From Mycobacterium asiaticum (GTDB lineage: Bacteria > Actinomycetota > Actinomycetes > Mycobacteriales > Mycobacteriaceae), in NCBI RefSeq assembly GCF_001673635.1, contig NZ_LZMH01000085.1:1-64000 (forward strand): DNA of 64,000 nucleotides. The letters are read 5' to 3'. A model generated the notes under the pieces. The model was given only the letters and a program-made list of their open reading frames with translations, had not been told where the DNA came from and ran no database searches. The stretch's first letter is position 1. The number at the start of each line of letters is the position of its first letter. The position numbers were made by a program, and so were the translations under genes. This document shows positions 25,900 to 37,333 of the stretch, piece after piece.

Positions 25900-27686
25900 G
25901 CAGACACGTCGTCGCCACGGCCGGCCACGTCGACCACGGCAAGAGCACCCTCATCCACGCGCTGACCGGGATGGAGCCGGATCGGTGGGAAGAGGAACGT
26001 CGCCGTGGCCTGACCATCGACCTCGGCTTCGCCTGGACCACAATGGGGTCGGGCCGCACGGTCGCCTTCGTCGACGTGCCCGGACACCACCGTTTCCTCG
26101 CCAATACGCTGGCCGGATTGGGTCCGGCACCGGTGGTCTGCTTCGTCGTCGCCGCCGACGAAGGATGGCAGGCCCAGTCCAGCGATCACTGCGATGCCGT
26201 TGCGGCGCTCGGTATTCGGCACGGCCTGATCGTGGTCACCCGCGCCGACCGGGCCGCGCAGCGGGGACCCGAAGTGCTTGCGCAGGCCCGGGCGGAACTG
26301 GCCGAGACGGGTTTGCGTGACGCGCCCGGGGTGGTCGTGTCCGCGGTCAGCGGCGCCGGGCTTGCCGAGCTGCGCGAGACCCTCGACGGTGTGCTCGCGC
26401 GACTGCCCGCGCCGGATACCAGCGCCAGGGTCCGGCTCTGGGTCGACCGTTCGTTCACGATCACCGGCGCGGGCACGGTCGTCACCGGCACCCTCTCGGC
26501 CGGCACCCTGGCAACCGGGGACCAGCTCGATCTGGTCGGCGCTTCGCGGGCCCGGTCGGCGGGAATCCGCGGCCTGCAAAGCTGCGGCGTGCCGCATACC
26601 GCGCTGGAACCGGTGGCGCGGGTGGCACTGAACCTGCGCGGCGTCCCGCGGGAAGCCGTCCGGCGCGGTGACGCGCTGCTCACTCCCGGCGCGTGGCCGA
26701 GCACCCGGCTGCTGGACGTGCGCCGAGCCACCGGTGGCCCACTGACGCAACTGCCCGCGCAACTCGTGGTGCATGTCGGCACCGCCGCGGTGCCCGCGCG
26801 GCTGCGACCCTTCGACGACGACCACGGCCGGCTCACCTTGGCCCGACAGTTGCCGCTGGTGCTCGGCGACCGGTTGGTGTTGCGTGATCCGGGCAGCGTT
26901 CGGCTGCTGGGTGGTGCCCAGGTGCTGGACGCCGAACCGCCCGCTCTACGCAGACGCGGCGACGGCGGGCGCCGGGCCGTCGCGTTGGCCGCGATGGACG
27001 TCGGTGGCGACGCCGCGGCCGAAGTGGCGCGCCGCGGTGCGGTACGGGCCGACCACCTGCGCCGGCTCGGCCTGCTGACCGACGCCGTGCCCGCCGACAT
27101 CGAGGTGTTCGACGGCTGGTGGGTGCACCGTCCGGCGCACGAGGCGTGGCAGCACCGGTTGCGTACCGCGGTCGAGGACCTGCGCACGCGAGACCCGTTG
27201 AGCGAAGGGATATCCCGCGGCGCCGCGGTCGACCTGCTGGGTCTTGTCGACGAGTCGCTGCTCGAGATCGTGGTCCGTGACGCGGGCCTGGAACAACGTG
27301 GCGGCCACATCCGAATGGCCGGCGCCGCAACCGAACTGGGCCCCGCTGAAGCATCGGTCAGCGAATTGGAAACCCGGTTGCGCGCCGACCCGTTCCGCGC
27401 GCCGGAGGCCTACGAACTGCGGGCGCTGGGCTTGGGCAACCGCGAATTGGCCGCCGCCGAACGCGCCGGACGGTTGCTGCGGCTGCGCGACGGCGTCGTG
27501 CTGCTGCCGAACGCGCCCGCCCTGGCCATGCGTACCCTGGCCGGGCTGCCCCAGCCGTTCACCACCAGCCAGGCCCGCCAGTCGCTCGACACCACCCGGC
27601 GGGTGGCGATCCCGCTGCTCGAGCACCTCGACTCCCGCGGTTGGACCCGGCGACTGGACGCCGGTCACCGTGAAGTCGTGCGGTAG
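25896..27686 (+). CDS. selB: Selenocysteine-specific elongation factor SelB, apparent CTG start
   Basis: SelB delivers Sec-tRNA to the ribosome at SECIS-marked UGA codons. The EF-Tu-like GTPase domain begins with VVATAGHVDHGKSTL (G1), then GLTIDLGFAW (G2 region) and FVDVPGHHRF (G3). The C-terminal part contains the winged-helix repeats that bind SECIS. The first ATG in frame (25971) lies after the G1 loop and would destroy the GTPase. Upstream of it there is no ATG, GTG or TTG back to an in-frame TGA at 25887; the only start-like codon is CTG at 25896, overlapping the selA stop as CTGA. With it the protein has 596 residues, normal for SelB. Confidence 0.93.
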   Translation: MSRHVVATAGHVDHGKSTLIHALTGMEPDRWEEERRRGLTIDLGFAWTTMGSGRTVAFVDVPGHHRFLANTLAGLGPAPVVCFVVAADEGWQAQSSDHCDAVAALGIRHGLIVVTRADRAAQRGPEVLAQARAELAETGLRDAPGVVVSAVSGAGLAELRETLDGVLARLPAPDTSARVRLWVDRSFTITGAGTVVTGTLSAGTLATGDQLDLVGASRARSAGIRGLQSCGVPHTALEPVARVALNLRGVPREAVRRGDALLTPGAWPSTRLLDVRRATGGPLTQLPAQLVVHVGTAAVPARLRPFDDDHGRLTLARQLPLVLGDRLVLRDPGSVRLLGGAQVLDAEPPALRRRGDGGRRAVALAAMDVGGDAAAEVARRGAVRADHLRRLGLLTDAVPADIEVFDGWWVHRPAHEAWQHRLRTAVEDLRTRDPLSEGISRGAAVDLLGLVDESLLEIVVRDAGLEQRGGHIRMAGAATELGPAEASVSELETRLRADPFRAPEAYELRALGLGNRELAAAERAGRLLRLRDGVVLLPNAPALAMRTLAGLPQPFTTSQARQSLDTTRRVAIPLLEHLDSRGWTRRLDAGHREVVR

Positions 27687-27706
27687 CGCGGCGAGCCGCG
27701 GGAAAG

Positions 27707-28732
27707 CTAAATGCCTGCGGCGTCGGCGATTTCGCGTGCCCGCCGCACCCGCGCATCGATCCAGCTGGTGTCCGGGGTACCGGCCGAAGCCTTGTTTTGC
27801 GGATTCTCCAGCGCACGACGCAGGACACCTTCGGCGATGATCGCCAACTTCCACAGCCCGAATGCGTGCCAATACTGCAGCGCGGCCGCGTCGCGGCCGG
27901 TCGCGTCCAGGTACAGCCGCGTCATCTCGGCTCGATCCGGGAACCCCTCCAGCGTCGATGGCGCGTAGTCACCGGGCACATTCTCGCCGGGCTCGGCCCA
28001 GTAGGTGAGCAGCGAGCCCATGTCGGCCAGTGGATCCCCGAGCGTGGACAACTCCCAGTCCAGGGTTGCCACGATTTCGCCGGTCTCCGGCGAGGTGATC
28101 AGATTCCGCAGGTGAAAGTCCCCGTGCACCAGGCTGACTTCGCGTTGCTCGGGGGCTGCCGCCACCAGCCGCCGGGTGAGGTCCTCGAGCTCGGGCAGTT
28201 CCCGCATCTTGGACAGTTCCCATTGCCCCGCCCAGCGTTTGAGTTGTCGCTGCGCATAAGGCTTATGGCTGGCCAGGTCCGCCAGACCCACCTCGGTGAG
28301 ATCGACGGCGTGAATCCTGGCCAGGGTGCGCGGCAGATCCACCGCGATCTGCCGCCGCTGCTGCGGCGTCAGGGCCTCGGCGACACTCATCGTGTCCACC
28401 ACCAGACCGTCGACGAACTGCATCAGCACCAACGGCACCTCCGAGAACTCCGGATCGGTTGTGGTGCCCAGGATTTGGGGAACCGGAACATCGGTGTCCC
28501 ACAGCGCCGAGATGATCCGCGCCTCCCGCAGCACGTCGTGCGCCGACGCCAGCAGATGCCCTAGCGGCGGGCGCCGCAGCACCCACGCGCGCCCGGCGGT
28601 GTCCTGGACGCGATAGGTCAGGTTCGATTGCCCCAGGCCGATCCGCTGGAATTGCAGCGGCGCATCGAACTCGATGCCCAGCGAGGTGAGCCAGCGGGCT
28701 ACGGCGTCGGGGTCCAGGCCGACGACGGTCAC
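27707..28732 (-). CDS. Aminoglycoside-phosphotransferase-fold kinase (ACAD10/11-like kinase partner)
   Basis: A 341-residue small-molecule kinase of the APH/choline kinase fold. Conserved parts are RIGLGQSNLTYRV (glycine-rich loop region), WVLRRPP, the catalytic loop SLVHGDFHLRNLI (His-Gly-Asp...Asn) and the metal motif TLDWELSTLGDPLADMG. GTG 28732 overlaps the stop of the acyl-CoA dehydrogenase gene (GTGA). In animal ACAD10 and ACAD11 the same two domains are fused, and such kinases phosphorylate 4-hydroxyacyl-CoAs. A role in hydroxy-acid catabolism is therefore more likely than antibiotic resistance; this is inference from domain pairing. Confidence 0.9.
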   Translation of the reverse strand: MTVVGLDPDAVARWLTSLGIEFDAPLQFQRIGLGQSNLTYRVQDTAGRAWVLRRPPLGHLLASAHDVLREARIISALWDTDVPVPQILGTTTDPEFSEVPLVLMQFVDGLVVDTMSVAEALTPQQRRQIAVDLPRTLARIHAVDLTEVGLADLASHKPYAQRQLKRWAGQWELSKMRELPELEDLTRRLVAAAPEQREVSLVHGDFHLRNLITSPETGEIVATLDWELSTLGDPLADMGSLLTYWAEPGENVPGDYAPSTLEGFPDRAEMTRLYLDATGRDAAALQYWHAFGLWKLAIIAEGVLRRALENPQNKASAGTPDTSWIDARVRRAREIADAAGI

Positions 28733-29949
28733 TTCGGTGCGCCCGCGCGGTATTTGCGCAACTCCTGGCTGGCGATGGCTCGCTTGTGCACCTCGTCCGG
28801 GCCGTCCGCCAGGCGCAGGGTGCGCAGGTGGGCCCAGGCCATGGCCAGCGGGAAGTCGTCGGTGACCCCACCGCCACCGTGCACCTGGATGGCCCGGTCG
28901 ATGATCTTCAGCGCGATGTTGGGTGCGGCGACCTTGATCGCGGCGATCTCGGTGCGGGCCTCCTTGTTGCCGACCGTGTCCATCAGGTAGGCGGCCTTCA
29001 TGGTCAGCAGCCGGATCATCTCGATGTCGATGCGGGCCTCGGCGATCCAGTCGCGGATGTTGGCGTTCTCGCTGATCGGCTTGCCGAAGGTGACGCGCGA
29101 CTGGGCGCGCTTGCACATCAGCTCCAGCGCCCGCTCGGCCATGCCGATCGCCCGCATGCAGTGATGGATACGCCCCGGCCCGAGTCGGGCCTGGCTGATC
29201 GCGAAGCCCTCGCCCTCGCCCTTGAGCACATCCTTGCTCGGCACCCGCACGTCGGCGAAGTCGATCTCGGCGTGCCCTTCCCGATCCTGATAGCCGAACA
29301 CCGACAGGTTGCGCCGGACCGTGACACCCGGCGCGTCGATGGGCACCACCATCATCGACTGCTGGCGGTGCGGCGCCGCATTCGGATCGGTCTTGCCCAT
29401 CACGATCAGCACCTTGCAGTTGCGGTGCATACCGTTGGAGGCAAACCACTTTCGGCCGTTGAGCACATAGTCGTCCCCGTCGCGCACCATCGACATCTCG
29501 ACGTTGGTGGCATCCGAGCTGGCGACCGCGGGCTCGGTCATGGCGAAGGCGGAGCGGATCTTGCCGTCCAGCAGGGGCTTGAGGTAGCGCTCCTTGTGCT
29601 CGTCGGTGCCGAAGAGGGTGAAGACCTCCATGTTGCCGGTGTCCGGCGCGCTGCAGTTACATGCCTCGGAGGCAAGGTGGCTGCGGCCCATGATCTCGGC
29701 CAGCGGCGCGTATTCCAGGTTGGTCAGCCCCGGTCCCCACTCGGGGTGCGGGTGAAACAGGTTCCACAGGCCCCGCTTTCGCGCCTCGGTTTTGAGGTCC
29801 TCGAGGATCGGCGGATGAAAGTGCGGATCAGCGGCCTCCCGCATCTGCTCGTCGTAGACCGCCTCGGCGGGGTAGACGTGTGAATCCATGAACTCGCTCA
29901 GATCGGACTGGTACTGCTGGGCGCGCTCGGAGATCTCGAAGAGGGGCAT
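28729..29949 (-). CDS. Acyl-CoA dehydrogenase (ACAD10/11-like)
   Basis: A 406-residue FAD acyl-CoA dehydrogenase. Typical motifs are FAMTEPAVASSDATN (FAD/substrate binding), VLNGRKWFASNG and the C-terminal IQVHGGGGVTDDFPLA with LRLADGPDEVHKRAIA. ATG 29949 (MPLFEIS) is used; a GTG two codons earlier is possible. The C-terminal sequence is of the ACAD10/11 kind rather than the short-chain fatty acid kind. It is translated together with the downstream kinase gene; together they probably convert a 4-hydroxyacyl-CoA through a phosphorylated intermediate to an enoyl-CoA. Confidence 0.93.
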   Translation of the reverse strand: MPLFEISERAQQYQSDLSEFMDSHVYPAEAVYDEQMREAADPHFHPPILEDLKTEARKRGLWNLFHPHPEWGPGLTNLEYAPLAEIMGRSHLASEACNCSAPDTGNMEVFTLFGTDEHKERYLKPLLDGKIRSAFAMTEPAVASSDATNVEMSMVRDGDDYVLNGRKWFASNGMHRNCKVLIVMGKTDPNAAPHRQQSMMVVPIDAPGVTVRRNLSVFGYQDREGHAEIDFADVRVPSKDVLKGEGEGFAISQARLGPGRIHHCMRAIGMAERALELMCKRAQSRVTFGKPISENANIRDWIAEARIDIEMIRLLTMKAAYLMDTVGNKEARTEIAAIKVAAPNIALKIIDRAIQVHGGGGVTDDFPLAMAWAHLRTLRLADGPDEVHKRAIASQELRKYRAGAPK

Positions 29950-29997
29950 ACCCACTGTCCTACACTCGGGCGGCTGGGCAGATGCTGCCGGGCTCGC

Positions 29998-30411
29998 CTA
30001 CGCCGGCGCGGGCAGTCGTAGGTGCTCCTTGGCGGCCAGCTCGTCGTCGTCCACCCGAACCAGCATCGGCTGTCCCGGCACGCACAGCATCGTCACCACG
30101 AACTTGACCTTGACGTCGTCGCGGTGGTTGGCGTCCCGGTAGTGGATGACGTCACCGCCCGGCTCCCAGAACGCCTCGCCGGCCCGCACTACCCGGGGCG
30201 CCTCGCCCTCCACTTCGAACAGCATCTCGCCCTCGAGCACGTAACCGAAAGCGGGTCCGCCCGGGTGCCGGTGCGGCGGCGCACCGGCGCTGCCCGGCGG
30301 GTACTCGACCACGACCGTCATCGCGTCGGCATCCTGCGAAATCGCCGGCGGCTTCACGTGCTGCACGACCGAGAAGGCATTTTCCCAATTAGGGTCGAAA
30401 TTTTGCGGCAT
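29998..30411 (-). CDS. Single-domain cupin protein
   Basis: A 137-residue beta-barrel protein of the cupin family. Cupin motif 1 is PPHRHPGGPAFGYVLEGE (His-x-His...Glu) and motif 2 is around EPGGDVIHYRDANH, giving the usual metal-binding His/Glu set. The substrate is unknown; cupins of this size act as dioxygenases, isomerases or sensors. It is a leaderless gene: the start codon follows TAGGTT and six bases. It lies 48 bases upstream of the acyl-CoA dehydrogenase gene on the same strand. Confidence 0.88.
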   Translation of the reverse strand: MPQNFDPNWENAFSVVQHVKPPAISQDADAMTVVVEYPPGSAGAPPHRHPGGPAFGYVLEGEMLFEVEGEAPRVVRAGEAFWEPGGDVIHYRDANHRDDVKVKFVVTMLCVPGQPMLVRVDDDELAAKEHLRLPAPA

Positions 30412-30423
30412 TGCGAAAACCTA
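30412..30423 (-). promoter_or_regulatory. Leaderless promoter -10 region of the cupin gene
   Basis: On the minus strand TAGGTT (30423-30418) is followed by six bases and then ATG, giving a leaderless start with no ribosome binding site. Confidence 0.5.
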
Positions 30424-31036
30424 TACCGGCGAACATGAACTTCCTATGCGCTTTGACCGTGGCTAGGACGGACCCGCGCTCCGTGGGCCACTTATGACGG
30501 TCGGAGGAAGGCTTTGATAGCAAGAATTTGGCGTTGGCTGGCAGAGCCGCCGGACAGCGCCCCCGCTGCGACGATCTTGATCAGGCTGATGGCGGGAGGA
30601 GTCTTCCTCTGGGAAGGCGTCATCAAGTTCGTCTTCCCGAACCAAGGCGTCGGGCGATTCACCAAGATCGGCATTCCGTTCCCGGAGCTGTCCGCCGACT
30701 TCGTCGGTGTGCTGGAGATCGTCGGCGGGACCCTGCTGCTGCTGGGCCTGTGCACTCGATTCGTTGCGATCCCGTTCATCGTCGAGATGATCGTTGCGAT
30801 GTTGTCGACCAAAATCGCTATCTTTTACGGTGTCTCGCCACTGCCGCTGCCACCGGTGCCACCGCAGACCGGATTCTGGGCCGTGTTGCACGAAGTGCGC
30901 TCCGAGTACGCACAGCTGCTGACCGTGACATTCCTGCTCATCGTCGGCGCCGGACCGTGGTCGTTCGACGCGCTGAATGCGCGCCGAAAGAACCGGTCGC
31001 GCAACCGGAATCAGCCCAGCGACGACGCGCGCAGCG

Positions 31037-33274
<2,238 letters not shown>

Positions 33275-33624
33275 ACGTAGTCTCCCGGCGTCAGTGTCGG
33301 TCAGATTGTGAGGGGCTCTCTTCATCGCCAGCCACAACAGCGACACTAACGCACGCCCGGGACCGGGGGCTGAGACAGACGCCGCACTCTGGGTGGTTAC
33401 AGATGAGCGGCCGGACGAAAGGGCCGCGGCGCCGGTCATGACCGGGCAGCTCGGACACCGGGCACCTGTGCGGGCGGACGCGTAACGATCGTCACCTGGC
33501 GGCGGAATAAACGCAGCTGGCGGCGGGTTTTGGCGAACATGCTTTCTCTCATTGGGAGCCAAACCCGTTACCCGTCGGTGCAGGCGACTTAGCCTCGGCA
33601 CCGAGAACGAAAGGTGGCCCGCCA
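33275..33624. other. Intergenic region upstream of icd2 and the luciferase-like gene
   Basis: About 350 bp with no convincing gene. It must hold the divergent promoters of icd2 and of the monooxygenase pair. I see one near-palindrome, GTAACGATCGTCAC at 33482-33495 (one mismatched pair), which could be an operator. No clear -10/-35 pair could be assigned. Confidence 0.4.
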
Positions 33625-34782
33625 GTGGCTAATCCGTCGGATCATTTGCACCTGGCCGTAGCGCTGGACGGCGCCGGCTGGCACCCCGCGGCTTGGCGAG
33701 AACCGGAGGCCACACCGGCGCGGCTGTTCACGCCCGGCTACTGGGCGGATCTGGTCGGCGAAGCCGAACGCGCGTCGGTTGACTTCGTCACCATCGAGGA
33801 CTCGCTGGCGCTGCAATCCGATGATCCGCGGCAACCTGACAACAGGACCGATCGCGTTCGCGGCCGGTTGGACGCGATGCTCATCGCCGCACGGATCGCG
33901 CCGCTCACCAAGCGCATCGGTCTGGTGCCGACGGCCGTCGTGACCCACACCGAGCCGTTCCACCTGTCCAAGTCGATCGCCACGCTCGACTATGTCAGCT
34001 CGGGACGGGCCGGGGTCCGCGTCCAGGTCACGGGCCGCGCTGACGTGGCGGCACACTTCGGCCGCCGCCACGAACTCGAGGACCTTTTCGTAGAGGCCGC
34101 CGACTACGTCGAGGTGTTACGGCGGTTATGGGACAGCTGGGAGGACGACGCCGAGATCCGCGATGTCGCCAGCGGACGGTTCATCGACCGGAACAAATTG
34201 CATTACATCGACTTTCGCGGCCGCTGGTTCTCGGTGAAGGGTCCCTCGATCACGCCTCGGCCGCCCCAGGGCCAGCCGCTGGTGGTGGCACTGGGTCACG
34301 GCGGACCTTCCTACCGACTGATCGCAGAGAGTGCCGACGTCGGGTTCGTCACCCCGCACGACGCGGTTCAGGCAGCCGACATCGTCATCGAGATCGGCGC
34401 CCTGCGGCAAGCCGTCGGCCGCGACGACGAACCGATGCATCTCTTCGGTGACCTGGTTGTGTTCCTAGACGACACGGCACCGGCGGCAGCCGCTCGACGG
34501 CACCGTCTCGATGACCTGGCCGGTGCCGAATTCTACAGTGATGCAGCACTTTTCACCGGCACCGCCGCACAGCTGGCCGACCTGCTGCGGGATTGGCATG
34601 CCGCGGGTTTGTCCGGGTTTCGGCTACGGCCGGCCGCGCTCCCGCACGACCTCGTGCAGATCACCGAACGCCTGGTGCCGGAGTTACGCCGACGGGGGTT
34701 GTTCCGCGACGACTATCCGGCCGACACGCTGCGCGGGTCGCTGGGGCTGGCCCGTCCCCGCAACCGCTACGCCACCGCCTGA
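33625..34782 (+). CDS. Luciferase-like (FMN/F420) monooxygenase
   Basis: A 385-residue TIM-barrel oxidoreductase of the luciferase-like family. Features are LHLAVALDGAGWHPAAW at the start, ASVDFVTIEDSLAL, IGLVPTAVVTHTEPFHLSKSIATLD and LDYVSSGRAGVRVQV. It belongs with the NtaA/SnaA-type FMNH2 monooxygenases by general layout. GTG 33625 has AAAGGTGG nearby upstream. The next gene encodes a second enzyme of the same class 18 bases later, so they probably act on the same sulfur- or nitrogen-containing substrate or on successive steps. Confidence 0.88.
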   Translation: MANPSDHLHLAVALDGAGWHPAAWREPEATPARLFTPGYWADLVGEAERASVDFVTIEDSLALQSDDPRQPDNRTDRVRGRLDAMLIAARIAPLTKRIGLVPTAVVTHTEPFHLSKSIATLDYVSSGRAGVRVQVTGRADVAAHFGRRHELEDLFVEAADYVEVLRRLWDSWEDDAEIRDVASGRFIDRNKLHYIDFRGRWFSVKGPSITPRPPQGQPLVVALGHGGPSYRLIAESADVGFVTPHDAVQAADIVIEIGALRQAVGRDDEPMHLFGDLVVFLDDTAPAAAARRHRLDDLAGAEFYSDAALFTGTAAQLADLLRDWHAAGLSGFRLRPAALPHDLVQITERLVPELRRRGLFRDDYPADTLRGSLGLARPRNRYATA

Positions 34783-34800
34783 ACGATTGTAGGATTCGCA

Positions 34801-36186
34801 ATGAGTAAGCCGCTGAAGCAGATTCATCTGGCCGCGCACTTCCCGGGGGTCAACAACACCACGGTGTGGAGTGATCCCGCCGCGGGCAGCCACATCGAGT
34901 TCAGCTCGTTCGCCCAGTTCGCCCAGACGGCCGAACGGGGCAAATTCGACTTCCTGTTCCTCGCCGAAGGGCTGCGCCTGCGAGAGCAGAACGGGCAGAT
35001 CTACGACCTGGACGTGGTCGGCCGCCCGGATACCTTCACCATCCTCGCCGCGCTGGCGGCGATCACCGATCGACTCGGCCTGACCGGCACTATCAACTCC
35101 ACCTTCAACGAGCCCTACGAGGTCGCGCGCCAGTTCGCGTCCCTGGACCACCTGTCCGGCGGGCGCGCCGCGTGGAACGTGGTGACCTCCTGGGATGCCT
35201 TCACCGGCGAGAACTTCCGGCGCGGCGGATTTCTCGCCGAGGACCAGCGTTACGACCGGGCCAAGACGTTCCTGCAGGCGACCCAGGAATTGTTCGATTC
35301 GTGGCACGGTGACGAGATCGTGGCGGACAAAGAGACCGGCGCCTTCCTGTCCGAGCCGGACGCCGGGGCGTTCGTGCACCGGGACGCACACTTCGACATC
35401 CACGGTCGATTCAACGTGCCGCGCAGTCCGCAGGGCCGACCGGTGATCTTCCAGGCCGGCGACTCCGACCAGGGACGCGACTTCGCGGCGTCGGCGGCCG
35501 ATGCGATCTTCTCCCGGCACAGCACGCTGGAAGCCGGGCAGGCGTTCTACGCCGACGTCAAGGGCCGGCTCCCGCGTTACGGGCGGCGCCGCGACGAGTT
35601 GCTGATCCTGCCAGCCGCGACTTTCGTGATCGGCGACACCGATGCCGAGGCCGACGACCTCGCACACGAGGTCCGGCTTGCGCAGGTTTCCCCGCAGACG
35701 GCGATCAAATTCCTCGAACAGCTCTGGAACCGGGACCTGTCCGACCACGACCCGGACGGGCCGCTACCGGCGGTGGACCCGGTCGTCGGCGAAAACACCA
35801 TCGCGCGCGGACGCGCCAGCGTGCGCATGCACCGCGACCCGATCTCGGTCGCCAACGAATGGCGCGCCAAAGCCGAGGCGGAGAACCTGACCACCCGCGA
35901 ACTGATCGTCGAGGTCACCGGACGGCAGTCCTTCATCGGCGCACCGGACACCGTCGCGACCGCGATCAACGATCTGGTGCAAGCCGACGCCAGCGACGGG
36001 TTCATCCTGGTCCCGCACATCACCCCCGGCGGTCTCGACCCGTTCGTCGACCGGGTGGTACCGCTGCTGCAGGAGCGCGGCGTGTTCCGCGCCGATTACA
36101 CCGGGACGACACTGCGCGACCATCTGGGCCTGGCGCCGCTCCCGGCGCCCCACCGGTCGAAGGACTCGCGGTGGGCGGCCTCATAG
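34801..36186 (+). CDS. FMNH2-dependent monooxygenase, NtaA/DszA-like
   Basis: A 461-residue two-component monooxygenase of the nitrilotriacetate/dibenzothiophene-sulfone type. Characteristic segments are KQIHLAAHFPGVNNTTVWSDP, ERGKFDFLFLAEGLRLRE, FNEPYEVARQFASLDHLSGGRAAWNVVTSWD and PVIFQAGDSDQGRDFAA. These enzymes use reduced FMN from a separate reductase to cleave C-N or C-S bonds; no reductase gene is seen close by. TAGGAT ends five bases before ATG 34801, suggesting its own leaderless promoter as well as read-through. Confidence 0.92.
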   Translation: MSKPLKQIHLAAHFPGVNNTTVWSDPAAGSHIEFSSFAQFAQTAERGKFDFLFLAEGLRLREQNGQIYDLDVVGRPDTFTILAALAAITDRLGLTGTINSTFNEPYEVARQFASLDHLSGGRAAWNVVTSWDAFTGENFRRGGFLAEDQRYDRAKTFLQATQELFDSWHGDEIVADKETGAFLSEPDAGAFVHRDAHFDIHGRFNVPRSPQGRPVIFQAGDSDQGRDFAASAADAIFSRHSTLEAGQAFYADVKGRLPRYGRRRDELLILPAATFVIGDTDAEADDLAHEVRLAQVSPQTAIKFLEQLWNRDLSDHDPDGPLPAVDPVVGENTIARGRASVRMHRDPISVANEWRAKAEAENLTTRELIVEVTGRQSFIGAPDTVATAINDLVQADASDGFILVPHITPGGLDPFVDRVVPLLQERGVFRADYTGTTLRDHLGLAPLPAPHRSKDSRWAAS

Positions 36187-36310
36187 CCGCGTGAAACCGT
36201 GGTCCAGGTTGCCGATCGACGCCGGCGAGCCGGTTGTCACTACGATCACTCACCGACACCGGGGATCGATTGCGCTCGTATGAGTAGCTCGCCGAGGAGT
36301 GGGAGGACCG

Positions 36311-37174
36311 ATGACCGACGCGGCGGCGGCGCAGTTATGGATCAGCCAAGGCGAGACGCTCGTCAGTCGACGGGGACACCGCATCGCCTACCGGCGTCGT
36401 GGTCAGGGGCCCGCCGTTGTTCTGTTGCACGGGTTCCCGACGTGGTCGTTCGACTACGCCGATGTCGCCGAAGATCTCGCTGCCGACCATGACGTGATCG
36501 CGCCCGACTTCCTCGGGTACGGCGCCTCGGACAAACCCAACCCCTACGCCTATTCGGTCCCCGAATCAGCCGATCTGGTCGAGGATTTGGTGGCTCATCT
36601 GCAGCTGGACTCGGTGGTGGTGGTCGCCCACGACTACGGCGGCATCGTCGCTCAGGAGTTGATCCACCGAGCGCTGAGCGGCACGCTGGGGTTCACCGTT
36701 TCCGGGCTGGTCCTGCTGAACTGCGGCATCGTCTACAGCGCCTACCGGCCGACGTTCCTGCAGAAGTTGCTGATCCGGCCCGGCATCGGCAGGTTCATCT
36801 CGGGCCGGATCAGGCCGAAACGAGTCCGCCGGGCGCTCGACAAAATCCGCGGAACACGCCTGAGCGACCAGGAATTCGCCAACCTCTGGTTCGGCATCTC
36901 ACTGCGCAACGGGCACAAACTCGCGCACCTGCTCATCCGATACAACGCCGAACGCTCCCAACATCACCGGCGCTGGGAGGACGCGCTGGCCAACTGGCAG
37001 GGACCGCTCCATCTCGTCTGGGGCCTCGACGACCCGGTGTCGGGCGCCCAAGTACTCGACCGGGCAATCACCGCCCTGCCACAGGCCAAGGTCACCAGAC
37101 TCATTGGGGTGGGCCACTATCCGCAGTCAGAGGCACCCCGGGCCGTCACGGCAGCCGTGCGAACGATCGCATAG
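36311..37174 (+). CDS. Alpha/beta hydrolase with Asp nucleophile (epoxide hydrolase / dehalogenase-like)
   Basis: A 287-residue alpha/beta hydrolase. The oxyanion motif is LLHGFPTWSFDY. The nucleophile elbow reads VVAHDYGG, with aspartate where lipases have serine, as in epoxide hydrolases and haloalkane dehalogenases. The acid lies in VWGLDDPVSG and the histidine in IGVGHYPQSE. A cap region (YRPTFLQKLLIRPGIGRFI) lies between. ATG 36311 has GGAGGACCG directly upstream. It stands alone after the monooxygenase pair and could hydrolyse an epoxide or halide. Confidence 0.88.
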   Translation: MTDAAAAQLWISQGETLVSRRGHRIAYRRRGQGPAVVLLHGFPTWSFDYADVAEDLAADHDVIAPDFLGYGASDKPNPYAYSVPESADLVEDLVAHLQLDSVVVVAHDYGGIVAQELIHRALSGTLGFTVSGLVLLNCGIVYSAYRPTFLQKLLIRPGIGRFISGRIRPKRVRRALDKIRGTRLSDQEFANLWFGISLRNGHKLAHLLIRYNAERSQHHRRWEDALANWQGPLHLVWGLDDPVSGAQVLDRAITALPQAKVTRLIGVGHYPQSEAPRAVTAAVRTIA

Positions 37175-37333
37175 CTCTACGGCTTGGCCGGGAGCCCGTC
37201 GAGCGCAACCTCCGTCACGGTCGCGGCCGCATCAGCGTTGTAGACGTGCATCGGCTGACACCCCACCAGCAGCGTCTTCGCCTCGCCGACGCCCACATCC
37301 GGGCGCGCTGTCCCGGCCCGCTGCGCGGTCTGC

